Counted from the stretch's first letter, positions 1 through 8,545 are shown. The stretch: DNA of 36,898 bases from Paraburkholderia polaris (GCF_012927345.1 NZ_JABBGJ010000065.1:1-36898); one strand, 5' to 3'. The notes: generated by a model from the letters alone, not told the origin. Made by a program: numbers and translations.

Positions 1-128
1 CGGTTGAGATCAGTGTTGTGCCAGAAACAACACAACCCCAACAGCTTTACCCCTCTGGTGAGCATCACCAGAAACTACTTCTTCCAGATTGGTTGTGCCG
101 CCCACAAAGGCGACACGACAACAAGTCA
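1..128 (+). other. 23S-5S rRNA internal spacer (partial)
   Basis: This stretch lies directly upstream of the 5S rRNA and is most simply the 3' part of the 23S-5S spacer of an rRNA operon whose larger genes lie before the window. It contains short inverted repeats (for example CTGGTGA followed by TCACCAG near 55-72) that could be RNase processing stems. No protein-coding evidence was seen. The assignment is inferred from position. Confidence 0.6.
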
Positions 129-244
129 TGCCTGATGACCATAGCGAGTCGGTCCCACCCCTTCCCATCCCGAACAGGACCGTGAAACGACTCCACGCCG
201 ATGATAGTGCGGATTCCCGTGTGAAAGTAGGTAATCGTCAGGCT
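129..244 (+). rRNA. rrf: 5S ribosomal RNA
   Basis: About 116 nt begin TGCCTGATGACCATAGCGAG and end CGTCAGGCT, so the two ends pair as the terminal helix of 5S rRNA. The internal blocks GGTCCCACCCCTTCCCATCC and GAACAGGACCGTGAAACG match the conserved loop B/C region of proteobacterial 5S rRNA. It is followed 14 nt later by a strong intrinsic terminator, as expected for the last gene of an rrn operon. The exact ends could shift by one or two bases. Confidence 0.95.
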
Positions 245-258
245 CCCCAGCAGCAAGC

Positions 259-288
259 AAAAACCCCACCCGAAAAGGTGGGGTTTTT
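259..288 (+). terminator. rrn operon intrinsic terminator
   Basis: A 12-bp stem (AAAAACCCCACC and GGTGGGGTTTTT) around the loop CGAAAA ends in a run of five T residues, 14 nt after the 5S rRNA. It reads as a Rho-independent terminator in both directions. Confidence 0.9.
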
Positions 289-583
289 GCGTTTGCGGCC
301 GCAAAAAACTGCATCAATACGGTCTCAACATCATCACTCCGGGAAATGCGCGTCCGTTTCTGCTGATTCGAAGCGCGTTCGCGTAACTCGTCAGTTCTTG
401 CCCATATCCGCGGCATGCATGTGCGGGTTCTCCGCTCTTATCCCTTCTCGAACACGCTAGCTCTGGTTTTGTTCGCTTAGCAGCAGTGTCAAAGGACAGA
501 TCCCCCGCAGGCGAAAAACCTGCACCAAAACAGCTTCACCACCCCTTTTCATTTCCTTCCTACGCGCGTTTCGTCGCATCGAC
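289..583. other. Non-coding stretch between rrn terminator and imuA promoter
   Basis: I see no credible gene here. A short hairpin GCAGG-N7-CCTGC at 507-523 has no T-tract. Small open frames on both strands lack ribosome binding sites and family resemblance. Confidence 0.6.
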
Positions 584-612
584 TTGCCTTAACATCCGTC
601 TCAGAATACTGT
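584..612 (+). promoter_or_regulatory. Sigma-70 promoter of the imuA-imuB-dnaE2 operon
   Basis: TTGCCT at 584-589 and TACTGT at 607-612 are separated by 17 bp. The -10 hexamer overlaps the LexA box that follows, so repressor binding would block the promoter. The match is inferred by eye. Confidence 0.6.
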
Positions 613-624
613 ATAAATATACAG
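609..624 (+). promoter_or_regulatory. LexA (SOS) box
   Basis: CTGTATAAATATACAG is a near-perfect match to the CTGT-N8-ACAG operator of the E. coli-type LexA repressor, differing from a full palindrome only at the centre. It lies about 72 nt upstream of the imuA ATG and overlaps the predicted -10 element. This places the imuA-imuB-dnaE2 operon under SOS control, as known for this cassette in other proteobacteria. Confidence 0.93.
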
Positions 625-695
625 TGAAAACTCGTCACCCCATGCTTGCCCGATGCCGGGCAGGGCGGAGTATTCCCTATTGAACGAGCGTGTCT

Positions 696-1538
696 ATGGC
701 AGTAGCAGCGATTCATCTGGCGACGACGACGCTGTCGTCGCAATTGCGGCGTCAGGTGTGGCAGGGCAATGAGCTTGCCGAGGCAGACTCGCGGGTGATT
801 TCCAGCGGCTATGCCGCGCTGGATCAACTGCTGCCCGGACAGGGTTGGTCGGCCGGCGGCCTAACGGAATTATTGATTGAACACGGAGGAGTCGGCGAAC
901 TGCGTCTGCTGGCCCGAGCGCTTCGGCATCTTACGGCACAAGCCGAACGACACGTCATGCTCGTGGCACCCCCTTACCAGCCCTGTGCTTCGGCACTGAG
1001 GGCTTGGGGTATCGATGTCGAGCGCGTCTTATGGGTGCGCTCGAGTGAGGACCAAGCCCTGTGGGCCGCTGCTCAGGCATTGAAGCAGGATGGCATGGGT
1101 GCCGTGCTGATATGGCTGCCGAATGCGCGCGCCGATAAGGTTCGGCGTCTGCAGGTGGCGGCTCAGGAGTCGGCCTCGCTGGCATTTTTGATCCGGCCTG
1201 TCGAGGCAGCCACGCAATCTTCGCCGGCACCGTTGCGAATGATCTGCGAGCCGCTCTTGCCGGCTAATGCGCAGACGATCAACCGCCGTCAATGGTTGCA
1301 GGAGATTGGTATCTCGATCGACATCTTCAAGCGCCGCGGTCCGCCGCTAGCGGAGCCTCTGCGTCTCATTTTGCCGTTACAAAGCGTCGTGTTGCCGGAA
1401 AGCGGAGTCGGCAGCAATCAAGGACGAGAGATCAAACATGTTGTGGATCGCAGTCACATTGCCACTCTTGTCGCTGGAGGCCGTGAAGCCTCTCGAGCCG
1501 CTCCCGGATGGTTCGCCCGCGAAGCCGAATCGGTGTGA
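696..1538 (+). CDS. imuA: ImuA, RecA-like/SulA-like translesion synthesis accessory protein
   Basis: ImuA is the first gene of the SOS-inducible mutasome operon and is thought to work with ImuB and DnaE2 in error-prone bypass of DNA lesions. The 280-residue product begins with the typical segment SSGYAALDQLLPGQGW followed by GGLTELLIE. The position of the RecA-type P-loop is degenerate (HGGVGELRLL, without GKT/S), consistent with a RecA-fold protein with altered nucleotide binding. The start is either GTG at 690 or ATG at 696; I chose ATG. The 3' end overlaps imuB by about 100 bp in another frame, implying translational coupling. The LexA box lies about 72 nt upstream. Confidence 0.88.
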   Translation: MAVAAIHLATTTLSSQLRRQVWQGNELAEADSRVISSGYAALDQLLPGQGWSAGGLTELLIEHGGVGELRLLARALRHLTAQAERHVMLVAPPYQPCASALRAWGIDVERVLWVRSSEDQALWAAAQALKQDGMGAVLIWLPNARADKVRRLQVAAQESASLAFLIRPVEAATQSSPAPLRMICEPLLPANAQTINRRQWLQEIGISIDIFKRRGPPLAEPLRLILPLQSVVLPESGVGSNQGREIKHVVDRSHIATLVAGGREASRAAPGWFAREAESV

Positions 1539-3396
1539 GCCCGGTGACGAGGCAAGCCAGCCTCCATGTGCCGAAAACGTCACCGAGGTGCGCTGCTATG
1601 CGCTGGCCGATCACGCGCACATCCTGATGCCGGATTTCGACGCATTGCGTGCCGGGGTGCATGCGGGTCATTCGCGCTCGTACGCATTGGCTTTGGCTCC
1701 GGGTCTCAAGATGCTTGCCACAGACGCAGCCCGCGAAACCCAGGCGTTCGAAGCGATGGCGCTCGCTTTGCTGACGTACACACCGAAGGTGTCGCTCGCA
1801 CACGAGCACACCTTGTTGCTGGAAGTCGGCTCCGGTTTGCGGTTGTTTGGCGGCTTGCGCGCGTTGTTGTCGCGGGTATCCGCGACAGTGGCTGAATTCG
1901 CCTATACGGCGCGCATCGCGTGCGCACCGACAGCCTGGGGCGCGTGGTTGTTGGCGCAGGCGCACGCCGATCGGCAGGGGCATCGTTGGCATGTGATAAA
2001 GGAAACGTCGCTTGCGCGGGTCCTCGACCGCGTATCTGTGTCGTTGCTGCCGGTTGCGCAGGCGCATCGCGATGCGCTTGCGCATCTCGGTTGCACGAGG
2101 CTGGCCGATTTGCGTCAGTTGCCAAGGTCGGGTGTCGTGCGGCGTTTCGGCAGTGGCATTCTGGATCTGCTGGCACAAGCATATGGTACGCGTCCGGATC
2201 CGCGCGAATCGTTTCGTGCGCCGGCATCGTTTCATGCGCAGTTGGAGTTGCCGTCGCGGGTCGATAACGCCGATGCACTACTGTTCGCCGCGCGTCGGCT
2301 GATTGTGCAACTGGCCGGATGGTTGAGCGCGCATCATGCAGCGCTCAGTGGTTATACGTTGTTGCTCGAACATGAATTGGTATCCCGTCATGCGTCGAAG
2401 ACGTCGAGTCTGAAGGTTGCGTGGGCCATACCGTCGCGCGATGCCGAGCATCTGATCTGGCTGTTGCGTGAGAAGTTGAATCAGACGGTTCTGGTGGCGC
2501 CGGTGATCGAGGTGAAGCTGGTCGCGGATCAGATCGGCGAGTATGCAGGGCGGTCGGACACCTTGTTTCCAATGCCCGAGTCAGACGGCGATTCGATCGC
2601 ACGTCTGCTCGAACGCTTGAGCGCGCGTTTGGGGCCGGAGAACGTGCTGCAGATGTCGGTGCAGGACGATCATCGGCCTGAGCGGGCAATGCGCGTCGAG
2701 GCCTACCAGGCGCAAGCATTTTCGCGTAAGAAGCGTTCGTCTGCGAAAGCCAGGACAAAAATGAAAGCGGATAAAACCTGGCTGACCGATGAGTTGCGGC
2801 ACGCTGCATCGGAGGGTGTGCGCGCAGACGGCGGTGCGGCGACACAGGCGACACAGGCGACACAGGCGACACAGGCGACACAGGCGACACAGGCGACACA
2901 GGCGACACAGGCGACACAGGCGACACAGGCAGAACAGGCAGAACAGGCAGAACAGGCAGAACAGGCAGAACAGGCAGAACAGGCAGAACAGGCAGAACAG
3001 GCAGAACAGGCAGAACAGGCAGAACGCACAGCACACCCAGTGCACCTATCACAACAGTCTGACAAAAAGAGTGATGCTAAAAGCAGCCGCCTATTCGTAA
3101 CGCCATCGGCCGATGCCCAAGCCTCACTCGATCTGCCCGACAGCGTATTGCCATCGCAGCCTCGCCCCGTCTGGATGCTCGACAAACCGCTGCGCCTGAT
3201 GATGCGCGACCAGCGGCCGATCTATCGTCGGCCGCTGAAAATGCTCACGCGTACCGAACGGATTGAAGCAGGGTGGTGGGACGGTAACCGCGTCGAGCGG
3301 GATTACTACGTTGCGGCAGATGATCGTGGCCATATGTTCTGGGTGTATCGGGAACGTTTTAGCGGCGAGTGGTATTTGCAGGGTTTGTTCGGCTGA
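1438..3396 (+). CDS. imuB: ImuB, Y-family polymerase-like mutasome hub with in-frame minisatellite
   Basis: ImuB is a catalytically inactive Y-family polymerase homologue that recruits ImuA, DnaE2 and the beta clamp for SOS mutagenesis. The N-terminus MLWIAVTLPLLSLEAV aligns with the strand that carries a metal-binding Asp in active Y-family enzymes, but that Asp is missing. Palm and little-finger-like regions follow up to about residue 430. Residues 468-527 are a pure tandem repeat, ten ATQ then ten AEQ tripeptides. After this come a possible hexapeptide clamp-binding motif, QASLDL at 561-566, and a conserved C-terminal block (DKPLRLMMRDQRPIYRRP to the WYLQGLFG end). At 652 residues it is longer than typical ImuB (about 470-550). 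The start overlaps imuA; the stop lies 5 nt before the likely dnaE2 ATG. Confidence 0.9.
   Translation: MLWIAVTLPLLSLEAVKPLEPLPDGSPAKPNRCEPGDEASQPPCAENVTEVRCYALADHAHILMPDFDALRAGVHAGHSRSYALALAPGLKMLATDAARETQAFEAMALALLTYTPKVSLAHEHTLLLEVGSGLRLFGGLRALLSRVSATVAEFAYTARIACAPTAWGAWLLAQAHADRQGHRWHVIKETSLARVLDRVSVSLLPVAQAHRDALAHLGCTRLADLRQLPRSGVVRRFGSGILDLLAQAYGTRPDPRESFRAPASFHAQLELPSRVDNADALLFAARRLIVQLAGWLSAHHAALSGYTLLLEHELVSRHASKTSSLKVAWAIPSRDAEHLIWLLREKLNQTVLVAPVIEVKLVADQIGEYAGRSDTLFPMPESDGDSIARLLERLSARLGPENVLQMSVQDDHRPERAMRVEAYQAQAFSRKKRSSAKARTKMKADKTWLTDELRHAASEGVRADGGAATQATQATQATQATQATQATQATQATQATQAEQAEQAEQAEQAEQAEQAEQAEQAEQAEQAERTAHPVHLSQQSDKKSDAKSSRLFVTPSADAQASLDLPDSVLPSQPRPVWMLDKPLRLMMRDQRPIYRRPLKMLTRTERIEAGWWDGNRVERDYYVAADDRGHMFWVYRERFSGEWYLQGLFG
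2839..3018 (+). repeat. 9-bp minisatellite inside imuB (20 units)
   Basis: Ten perfect copies of GCGACACAG (2839-2928, Ala-Thr-Gln) are followed by ten perfect copies of GCAGAACAG (2929-3018, Ala-Glu-Gln) and one degenerate unit, GCAGAACGC. The unit length is a multiple of three, so copy-number change keeps the frame. The two blocks differ at two bases per unit, suggesting two rounds of expansion. Confidence 0.97.
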
Positions 3397-3401
3397 GCAT
3401 C

Positions 3402-6400
3402 ATGGTAAATTCCCGGCCCTCAGTTTCATTGGAGCAGGCGCTTGCGGCCCAATTGCCGCCCTATGCAGAACTGCATTGCCTGACTAATTTCTCGTTTCTG
3501 CGCGGCGCTTCGCATCCGCATGAACTGGTCGAGCAGGCGATGTCGTGCGGCTATAGCGCGCTTGCGATCACCGATGAATGCTCGTTGGCGGGCGTCGTGC
3601 GCGCGCACACGGCGGTGAGAGAAATCAAACAGGAGCGGGACCGCCAACAGAAGGAGCGTGAAGACAAGGCGAAAGCCGCGCAAGCAGGAGCGTCTCCAGA
3701 AGAAGCAGCAAAGTCGACGGCCACAAATCCAGCGGGCTCGCAACAGGAAGCCTCACGGCAAGAAGCCCCACGGCAAGAAGCCCCACGGCAAGAAGCCCCA
3801 CGGCAAGAAGCCCCACGGCAAGAAGCCCCACGGCAAGAAGCCCCACGGCAAGAAGCCCCACGGCAAGAAGCCCCACGGCAAGAAGCCCCGCGGCAAGAAG
3901 CCCCACAGCAAGAAGTCCCACAGCAAGAAGTCCCACAGCAAGAAGCCCCACAACAGGAAGCCCCACAACAGGAAGCCACTGAGCAAGAGGCGCTAAAACC
4001 AATCCCTCACCTCATCATCGGTAGCGAACTGAATCTGACGGACGATGCAGGCGAGCCGTTCTGCACACTGGTTGCGCTCGCAACTAACCGCAATGGCTAC
4101 GGCAATCTTTCCGAACTGATCACGCTCGCCCGCTCGCGTTCCGACAAGGGCAGCTATCGCCTCAGCCCGTCCGATTTCACCGATGCGTTGCCGCATCTCG
4201 AACATCTCAAGACCTTGCCCGATTGCGTCCTGATCCTCGTGCCGCAACGCACGGCGACGCTCTCACACACGCTGCGCTGCGCGCATTGGCTTGCCTCATT
4301 GGCTCCGCAACGCTCATGGATCGCACTCGAACTCTGGCAAACCGGTAGCGACGATCTTCAGATTGACGCGTTGCGGATGATTTCAAAAGCGAGCGGTTTG
4401 CCTCTGGTGGCGGCAGGTGGCGTCCTGATGCATGCGCGATCGCGCAAACCATTGCAAGACACCCTGACCGCGATCGGTCGCGTCACACCGCTATCGGCAT
4501 GCGGCCACGCGCTCGAGGCGAATGCCGAGCGGCATATGCGCACGCGTGTGCGGCTCGGCAAACTGTATCCGCGCGACACGCTTGAAGAAACGCTGCGCAT
4601 CGCCGCCCTATGCCGCTTCTCGCTCGATGAACTGAAGTATGAGTATCCGGAAGAGCTGGTGCCCGCCGGCGAATCGCCGTCGAGTTATCTGCGCAAGCTG
4701 GTCATGGCCGGCGCAGTCGAGCGTTGGCCGGACGGCATGGATCTCAAGCGAATCGAACAGATCGAGAAAGAGCTGTTGCTGATCACCGAGCTGAAATACG
4801 AAAAGTACTTCTTGACGGTGCACGATATCGTGAGCTTCGCGCGCTCCAGAAACATACTGTGCCAGGGGCGAGGTTCGGCAGCGAATTCGATCATATGCTA
4901 TTGCTTGCATGTGACGGAAATCGATCCGGTGCACATGAACATGCTGATCGAACGGTTCATCTCGCGCGCGCGTAACGAACCACCTGATATCGACGTCGAT
5001 TTCGAGCATCAGCGCCGGGAAGAGGTGATTCAATATATCTACAGCAAGTACGGCCGTCATCGCGCTGCACTCACTGCGTCGCTGATCACATATCACGCAC
5101 GCAGTGCGCTGAAGGATGTCGGCAAGGCGTTGGGGCTCGAAGCGTCGCTGATCGAGCGGATCAGTAAATCGCAGCAATGGTGGGACGGTACAGATGCGGT
5201 CGCCAAATATCTGGCCGAAGCGGGCTTCGATGCCAACTCGCACATCACGCAGAATCTGATTCGTCTCACGAAGGAGTTGCGCCATTTTCCGCGCCATCTG
5301 TCGCAGCACGTCGGCGGCTTTGTGATCGCGAAAGACAAGCTGTCGCGACTCGTGCCGATTGAGAACGCGACGATGAAAGACCGTAGCGTGATCGAGTGGG
5401 ACAAGGACGATATCGATGCGCTCAAGCTATTGAAAGTCGACGTGCTGGCGCTCGGCATGTTGTCGGCGATCCGGCGCGCGCTGGAGTTCGTCGCATTGCG
5501 GCGCGGCTTTCCGAAATTCAGGGTGCAGGATATTCCGCGCGAGGATCGAGCCGTCTACGAAATGTGCGGCCATGCCGATACGATCGGCGTATTCCAGATT
5601 GAATCGCGTGCGCAGCAAAGCATGTTGCCGCGGCTGAAGCCGAACAAATACTACGATCTCGTGATCGAAGTCGCGATCGTGCGGCCGGGGCCGATTCAGG
5701 GCGGCATGGTGCATCCGTATTTGCGTCGCAAGCAGGGTCTCGAGGCGGAGGACTACGCTAAAGATGAGTTGCGGCCGGTGCTAGAACGCACGCTTGGCGT
5801 GCCGATTTTCCAGGAACAGGTGATGCATCTCGCGATGGTTGCGGCGAAATACACCGGTGAGCAGGCCGACCAGTTACGTCGCGCAATGGCCGCGTGGCGG
5901 CGCAGCGGCAATCTGGCGAAGTATCAGCAAGATCTGACCGACCGCATGTTAGCGCGCGGCTATGAAAAAGACTTTATCGAGCGCATCTGCAAACAGATCG
6001 AAGGCTTCGGCGAGTACGGGTTTCCGGAGAGTCACGCGGCAAGCTTTGCATTGCTCGTCTATCTCAGTGCGTGGTTGAAACGTTATGAGCCGGCCGCTTT
6101 TCTGGCGGGGTTGCTGAATAGTCAGCCGTTGGGATTTTATTCACCGTCGCAACTGGTGCAGGATGCGAAGCGTCACGGCGTCCAGGTATTGCCGCCCGAC
6201 GTGACCTTGAGCGATTGGGAATCGACCTTCGAAAGACGCGGTCATGAAGGGCAGCGGATTTCATCGAGCGAGACCTGTTTGCATCGTCAGCAGGGCGTAT
6301 TATCCGCGCAGCAATTACGCGATCTGTCGTTGCGGCGCTTCACGGTGGCCCGGACGATCCGGCGCGCGGCAAAACAGCTGACCGCACGCGTATTCCAATC

Positions 6401-7211
6401 GTCGAAAACCTATGGCGCGCGCGGTCCGACAGTGCGCATCGGCATGCATCTGATCAAAGGTCTTTCACAGGTGGCTGCCGAACGCATCATGGCGGCCCGT
6501 AGCGACGCGCAGTTTACCGACGTCGACGATCTGACGCGTCGCGCGTCATTGACGCGGCGCGATCTCGAAGCGCTTGCCGCGGCGAATGCGCTGGTCAGCA
6601 TCGCGGGCCATCGGCGCGAAGCGTGGTGGGCGGTGACCGCGCAGCACACGGTGCCCAAATTGCTGCGCGATGCGCCGATCGCCGAAGTGCCGTTGGCATT
6701 GCCGCAGGCGGCCGAAAGTCGCGAGATCGTCGACGACTACGCGAGCCTTGGTCTCACGCTCAATCGCCATCCGCTCGCGTTATTGCGAGCACGTCTTGCC
6801 AAGCAACGTTTTCGCACGGCGGCCGAACTCGCCGCGTGTCAGCACGGCACGCTGGCGCGCGCCTGCGGCATTGTCACCGTGCGGCAGCGGCCGGGCACGG
6901 CAAACGGCACCGTGTTCGTTTCCATCGAAGACGAAACCGGTTCGATCAATGTGATCGTCTGGCCATCGCTGGTGGAAAAGCAGCGCAAGGTGCTGCTGGG
7001 TTCATCGTTGCTGGCGGTGTATGGCGTCTTGCAGCGTGATGACGGCGTTTCTACCGGCGGTGACAGCGCCGGCAACGTGGTGAACACAAATAAAGCGGGC
7101 AAGGCGAAACAGAAACAGAAGGGCGAGGTGATCCATCTCGTCGCGCATCGACTCGAAGATCACAGCGAGTGGCTCGGTGAACTGGCCACGGCGAGCCGCG
7201 ATTTTCATTGA
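3402..7211 (+). CDS. dnaE2: DnaE2 (ImuC), error-prone DNA polymerase III alpha subunit
   Basis: DnaE2 is the catalytic C-family polymerase of the SOS mutasome. The PHP domain starts with YAELHCLTNFSFLRGASHP and continues with LAITDECSLAGVVRAH. The polymerase core has GRGSAANS, the catalytic PDIDVDF (residues about 528-534), HLSQHVGGFV and GFPESHAASFALLVY. An OB-fold-like region with IVTVRQRPGTANGTVFVSIEDETG and the DnaE2-typical ending RLEDHSEWL follow. Residues 116-195 are a tandem EAPRQ-type repeat inserted in the PHP domain, giving 1269 residues against the usual 1020-1090. I chose ATG 3402, just after the imuB stop, because residues before it only duplicate the imuB end in another frame; ATG 3369 is possible. 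Third gene of the LexA-controlled operon. Confidence 0.93.
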   Translation: MVNSRPSVSLEQALAAQLPPYAELHCLTNFSFLRGASHPHELVEQAMSCGYSALAITDECSLAGVVRAHTAVREIKQERDRQQKEREDKAKAAQAGASPEEAAKSTATNPAGSQQEASRQEAPRQEAPRQEAPRQEAPRQEAPRQEAPRQEAPRQEAPRQEAPRQEAPQQEVPQQEVPQQEAPQQEAPQQEATEQEALKPIPHLIIGSELNLTDDAGEPFCTLVALATNRNGYGNLSELITLARSRSDKGSYRLSPSDFTDALPHLEHLKTLPDCVLILVPQRTATLSHTLRCAHWLASLAPQRSWIALELWQTGSDDLQIDALRMISKASGLPLVAAGGVLMHARSRKPLQDTLTAIGRVTPLSACGHALEANAERHMRTRVRLGKLYPRDTLEETLRIAALCRFSLDELKYEYPEELVPAGESPSSYLRKLVMAGAVERWPDGMDLKRIEQIEKELLLITELKYEKYFLTVHDIVSFARSRNILCQGRGSAANSIICYCLHVTEIDPVHMNMLIERFISRARNEPPDIDVDFEHQRREEVIQYIYSKYGRHRAALTASLITYHARSALKDVGKALGLEASLIERISKSQQWWDGTDAVAKYLAEAGFDANSHITQNLIRLTKELRHFPRHLSQHVGGFVIAKDKLSRLVPIENATMKDRSVIEWDKDDIDALKLLKVDVLALGMLSAIRRALEFVALRRGFPKFRVQDIPREDRAVYEMCGHADTIGVFQIESRAQQSMLPRLKPNKYYDLVIEVAIVRPGPIQGGMVHPYLRRKQGLEAEDYAKDELRPVLERTLGVPIFQEQVMHLAMVAAKYTGEQADQLRRAMAAWRRSGNLAKYQQDLTDRMLARGYEKDFIERICKQIEGFGEYGFPESHAASFALLVYLSAWLKRYEPAAFLAGLLNSQPLGFYSPSQLVQDAKRHGVQVLPPDVTLSDWESTFERRGHEGQRISSSETCLHRQQGVLSAQQLRDLSLRRFTVARTIRRAAKQLTARVFQSSKTYGARGPTVRIGMHLIKGLSQVAAERIMAARSDAQFTDVDDLTRRASLTRRDLEALAAANALVSIAGHRREAWWAVTAQHTVPKLLRDAPIAEVPLALPQAAESREIVDDYASLGLTLNRHPLALLRARLAKQRFRTAAELAACQHGTLARACGIVTVRQRPGTANGTVFVSIEDETGSINVIVWPSLVEKQRKVLLGSSLLAVYGVLQRDDGVSTGGDSAGNVVNTNKAGKAKQKQKGEVIHLVAHRLEDHSEWLGELATASRDFH
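3747..3986 (+). repeat. 15-bp minisatellite inside dnaE2 (16 units)
   Basis: Sixteen units of 15 bp encode EASRQ, then mostly EAPRQ, then EAPQQ, EVPQQ and EATEQ. The central consensus GAAGCCCCACGGCAA is repeated without change in eight consecutive units (3762-3881). Variation is concentrated at the two ends of the array, the usual pattern of expansion from the middle. Unit length keeps the reading frame. Confidence 0.97.
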
Positions 7212-7269
7212 TGCCGATCTGCAGTGGCTGAGTTCGCATGCCCGGGCGCCATGCCGACGTACCAGCGGT

Positions 7270-7440
7270 CCATGGGCACACAGGGGCAGTACCTGTCGTG
7301 GCTAAGCTTGCAGGCCCGATGCCAAGCAGGCCTGTCGCCGGGCCGTGGAAACGCGGGCAGCATCTGCTGTGGTTAAGCTCGCTGCCGGGCGGCTACGCCG
7401 GCGTCTCGCCTTGCCACGGAAACGCGGCAAGCACCTGCCG
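7270..7440. repeat. Degenerate 71-73-bp direct repeats spanning the gene end
   Basis: Three related segments begin at about 7270 (CCATGG), 7343 (CCGTGGAAACGCGGGCAGC) and 7414 (CCACGGAAACGCGGCAAGC). Copies two and three match at 20 of 25 positions over 7343-7367 and 7414-7438. Copies one and two also share GGGCAG and a later GTGG-(C/T)-TAAGC block. The third copy lies inside the 3' end of the reductase gene on the minus strand, so the intergenic DNA looks like decayed duplications of that gene tail. Confidence 0.5.
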
Positions 7441-8313
7441 GATCGCAACGTCGAATGGCGTGCGGCGGCCGATACCGAGCGCCTCGAGCCGGTCCGACGC
7501 CAGGTGACAGTTATGCGGACGCGGCGTCGCGTCGGTGGGCGTGTGCTGGGGCGTCAGTTGCGCATCAAGTTGCAGCGCGTCTGCAAGCCGCACGGCGATT
7601 TCATACTTGTTCATCGGCTCGTCGCCCGACCATTGCACGATGCCGCGGATCGCATCGCCACGCGCATGCCATTCGAGCATCTGCCGGATCACGAACGCGA
7701 CGTCCGGCGTAAAGGTCGGGTAGCGAATCGCCCATGCATCCATGACCGCGGCCTTGCCTTCGCGTGAAGCCGACGCGGCAATCGCCGGCACGAGACTCGT
7801 CACCGCCGATTCTGCCCAATCGACGATCGGTCCATATAGCAGCGGCAAACGCAGCACGCAGCCGAGATCGGTGGATTCCGTCAGCGCGCGTTCGCCTTCG
7901 AGTTTGCTGCGCCCATAGGCATTGAGCGGCGCGGGCGCGGAATCGGGCTGATAGGGTGGGTGGGCGCCGTCGAACACGTAGTCGGTTGAGATCGAGAGCG
8001 TCCATGCGCCCCGCCGCTTTGCCGCTGCGGCCAGGGTGCGCACCGCATCGACGTTCAACGCCCGGGCGAGCGCCGGATCGTGCTCGCACACATCCGGCCG
8101 ACGTTCCGCGGCGGCAATCACGAGCGCATCCGGCGCTTCGCGCTCGACGAACTGCTCGACCGCCCGCGCATCGCGAATATCCAGCGCAACGGTGTCCGAA
8201 CCCGGCCGGCTGAACGCCGTGGCGACAACTTGCCAACCAGCCTGCTGCGCCAGTTCGTCGACGAGAGCCCGGCCGAGCAGCCCGGAAGCACCAATGACGG
8301 CAACTTTGAACAT
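7393..8313 (-). CDS. RmlD-like NAD(P)-dependent SDR oxidoreductase
   Basis: The 306-residue protein has an N-terminal Rossmann nucleotide-binding motif (VAVIGASGLLG, residues 4-14), the extended-SDR segment SISTDYVFDG, and a catalytic YGRSK (YxxxK). This places it in the RmlD-like group (dTDP-4-dehydrorhamnose reductase and MAT2B-like proteins). No other rhamnose or nucleotide-sugar genes are nearby, so a role in dTDP-rhamnose synthesis is not supported and the substrate is unknown. It starts only 13 bp after the end of the copper chaperone gene on the same strand, so the two may share a transcript. It is convergent with dnaE2. Confidence 0.8.
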   Translation of the reverse strand: MFKVAVIGASGLLGRALVDELAQQAGWQVVATAFSRPGSDTVALDIRDARAVEQFVEREAPDALVIAAAERRPDVCEHDPALARALNVDAVRTLAAAAKRRGAWTLSISTDYVFDGAHPPYQPDSAPAPLNAYGRSKLEGERALTESTDLGCVLRLPLLYGPIVDWAESAVTSLVPAIAASASREGKAAVMDAWAIRYPTFTPDVAFVIRQMLEWHARGDAIRGIVQWSGDEPMNKYEIAVRLADALQLDAQLTPQHTPTDATPRPHNCHLASDRLEALGIGRRTPFDVAIRQVLAAFPWQGETPA

Positions 8314-8326
8314 GACGGTCGCTCGC

Positions 8327-8545
8327 TTAGCGGGCGGGGCCGCTAGTCATGCTGGTCACCGTGTAACCGGCCTCGTCGATTGCGGCCTTTAGCGTGTCAG
8401 CCGGCTGCGCCGATTCGACCGCCACGCGACCGGATGCCAGATCGACCTGGACCTGAGCGGCTTCATCGTGTTCACGGATTGCATTCGTAACCGCTGCCAC
8501 GCAATGCTGGCAGCTCATGCCTTCTACCTGGAATTCGATCGTCAT
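8327..8545 (-). CDS. copZ: CopZ-like heavy-metal-associated (HMA) copper chaperone
   Basis: This 72-residue cytoplasmic protein is a single HMA domain with the metal-binding motif GMSCQHC (Cys12 and Cys15). Such domains carry Cu(I) to a P1B-type ATPase or a copper sensor. It is divergent from cueR, with a perfect CueR-type operator between them, which supports a copper role. Unusually, the copper-exporting ATPase that normally accompanies this pair is absent; the next gene on the strand is an RmlD-like reductase. Confidence 0.88.
   Translation of the reverse strand: MTIEFQVEGMSCQHCVAAVTNAIREHDEAAQVQVDLASGRVAVESAQPADTLKAAIDEAGYTVTSMTSGPAR

Noticed and set aside
2703..3185. Minus-strand open frame encoding a striking Cys-rich repeat (Ala-Cys-Val and Ala-Cys-Ser units)
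   Set aside because: It is the antisense reading of the imuB minisatellite. No ribosome binding site, and the plus-strand frame is a well-recognised gene.
2839..3986. CRISPR-like repetitive DNA
   Set aside because: The units are 9 and 15 bp without spacers, lie inside coding frames, and no cas genes are near.
3551..4002. Minus-strand and other-frame repeat proteins across the dnaE2 minisatellite
   Set aside because: Antisense or shifted readings of the 15-bp array. A repeat with a unit length divisible by three keeps all frames open, so open frames here carry no information.
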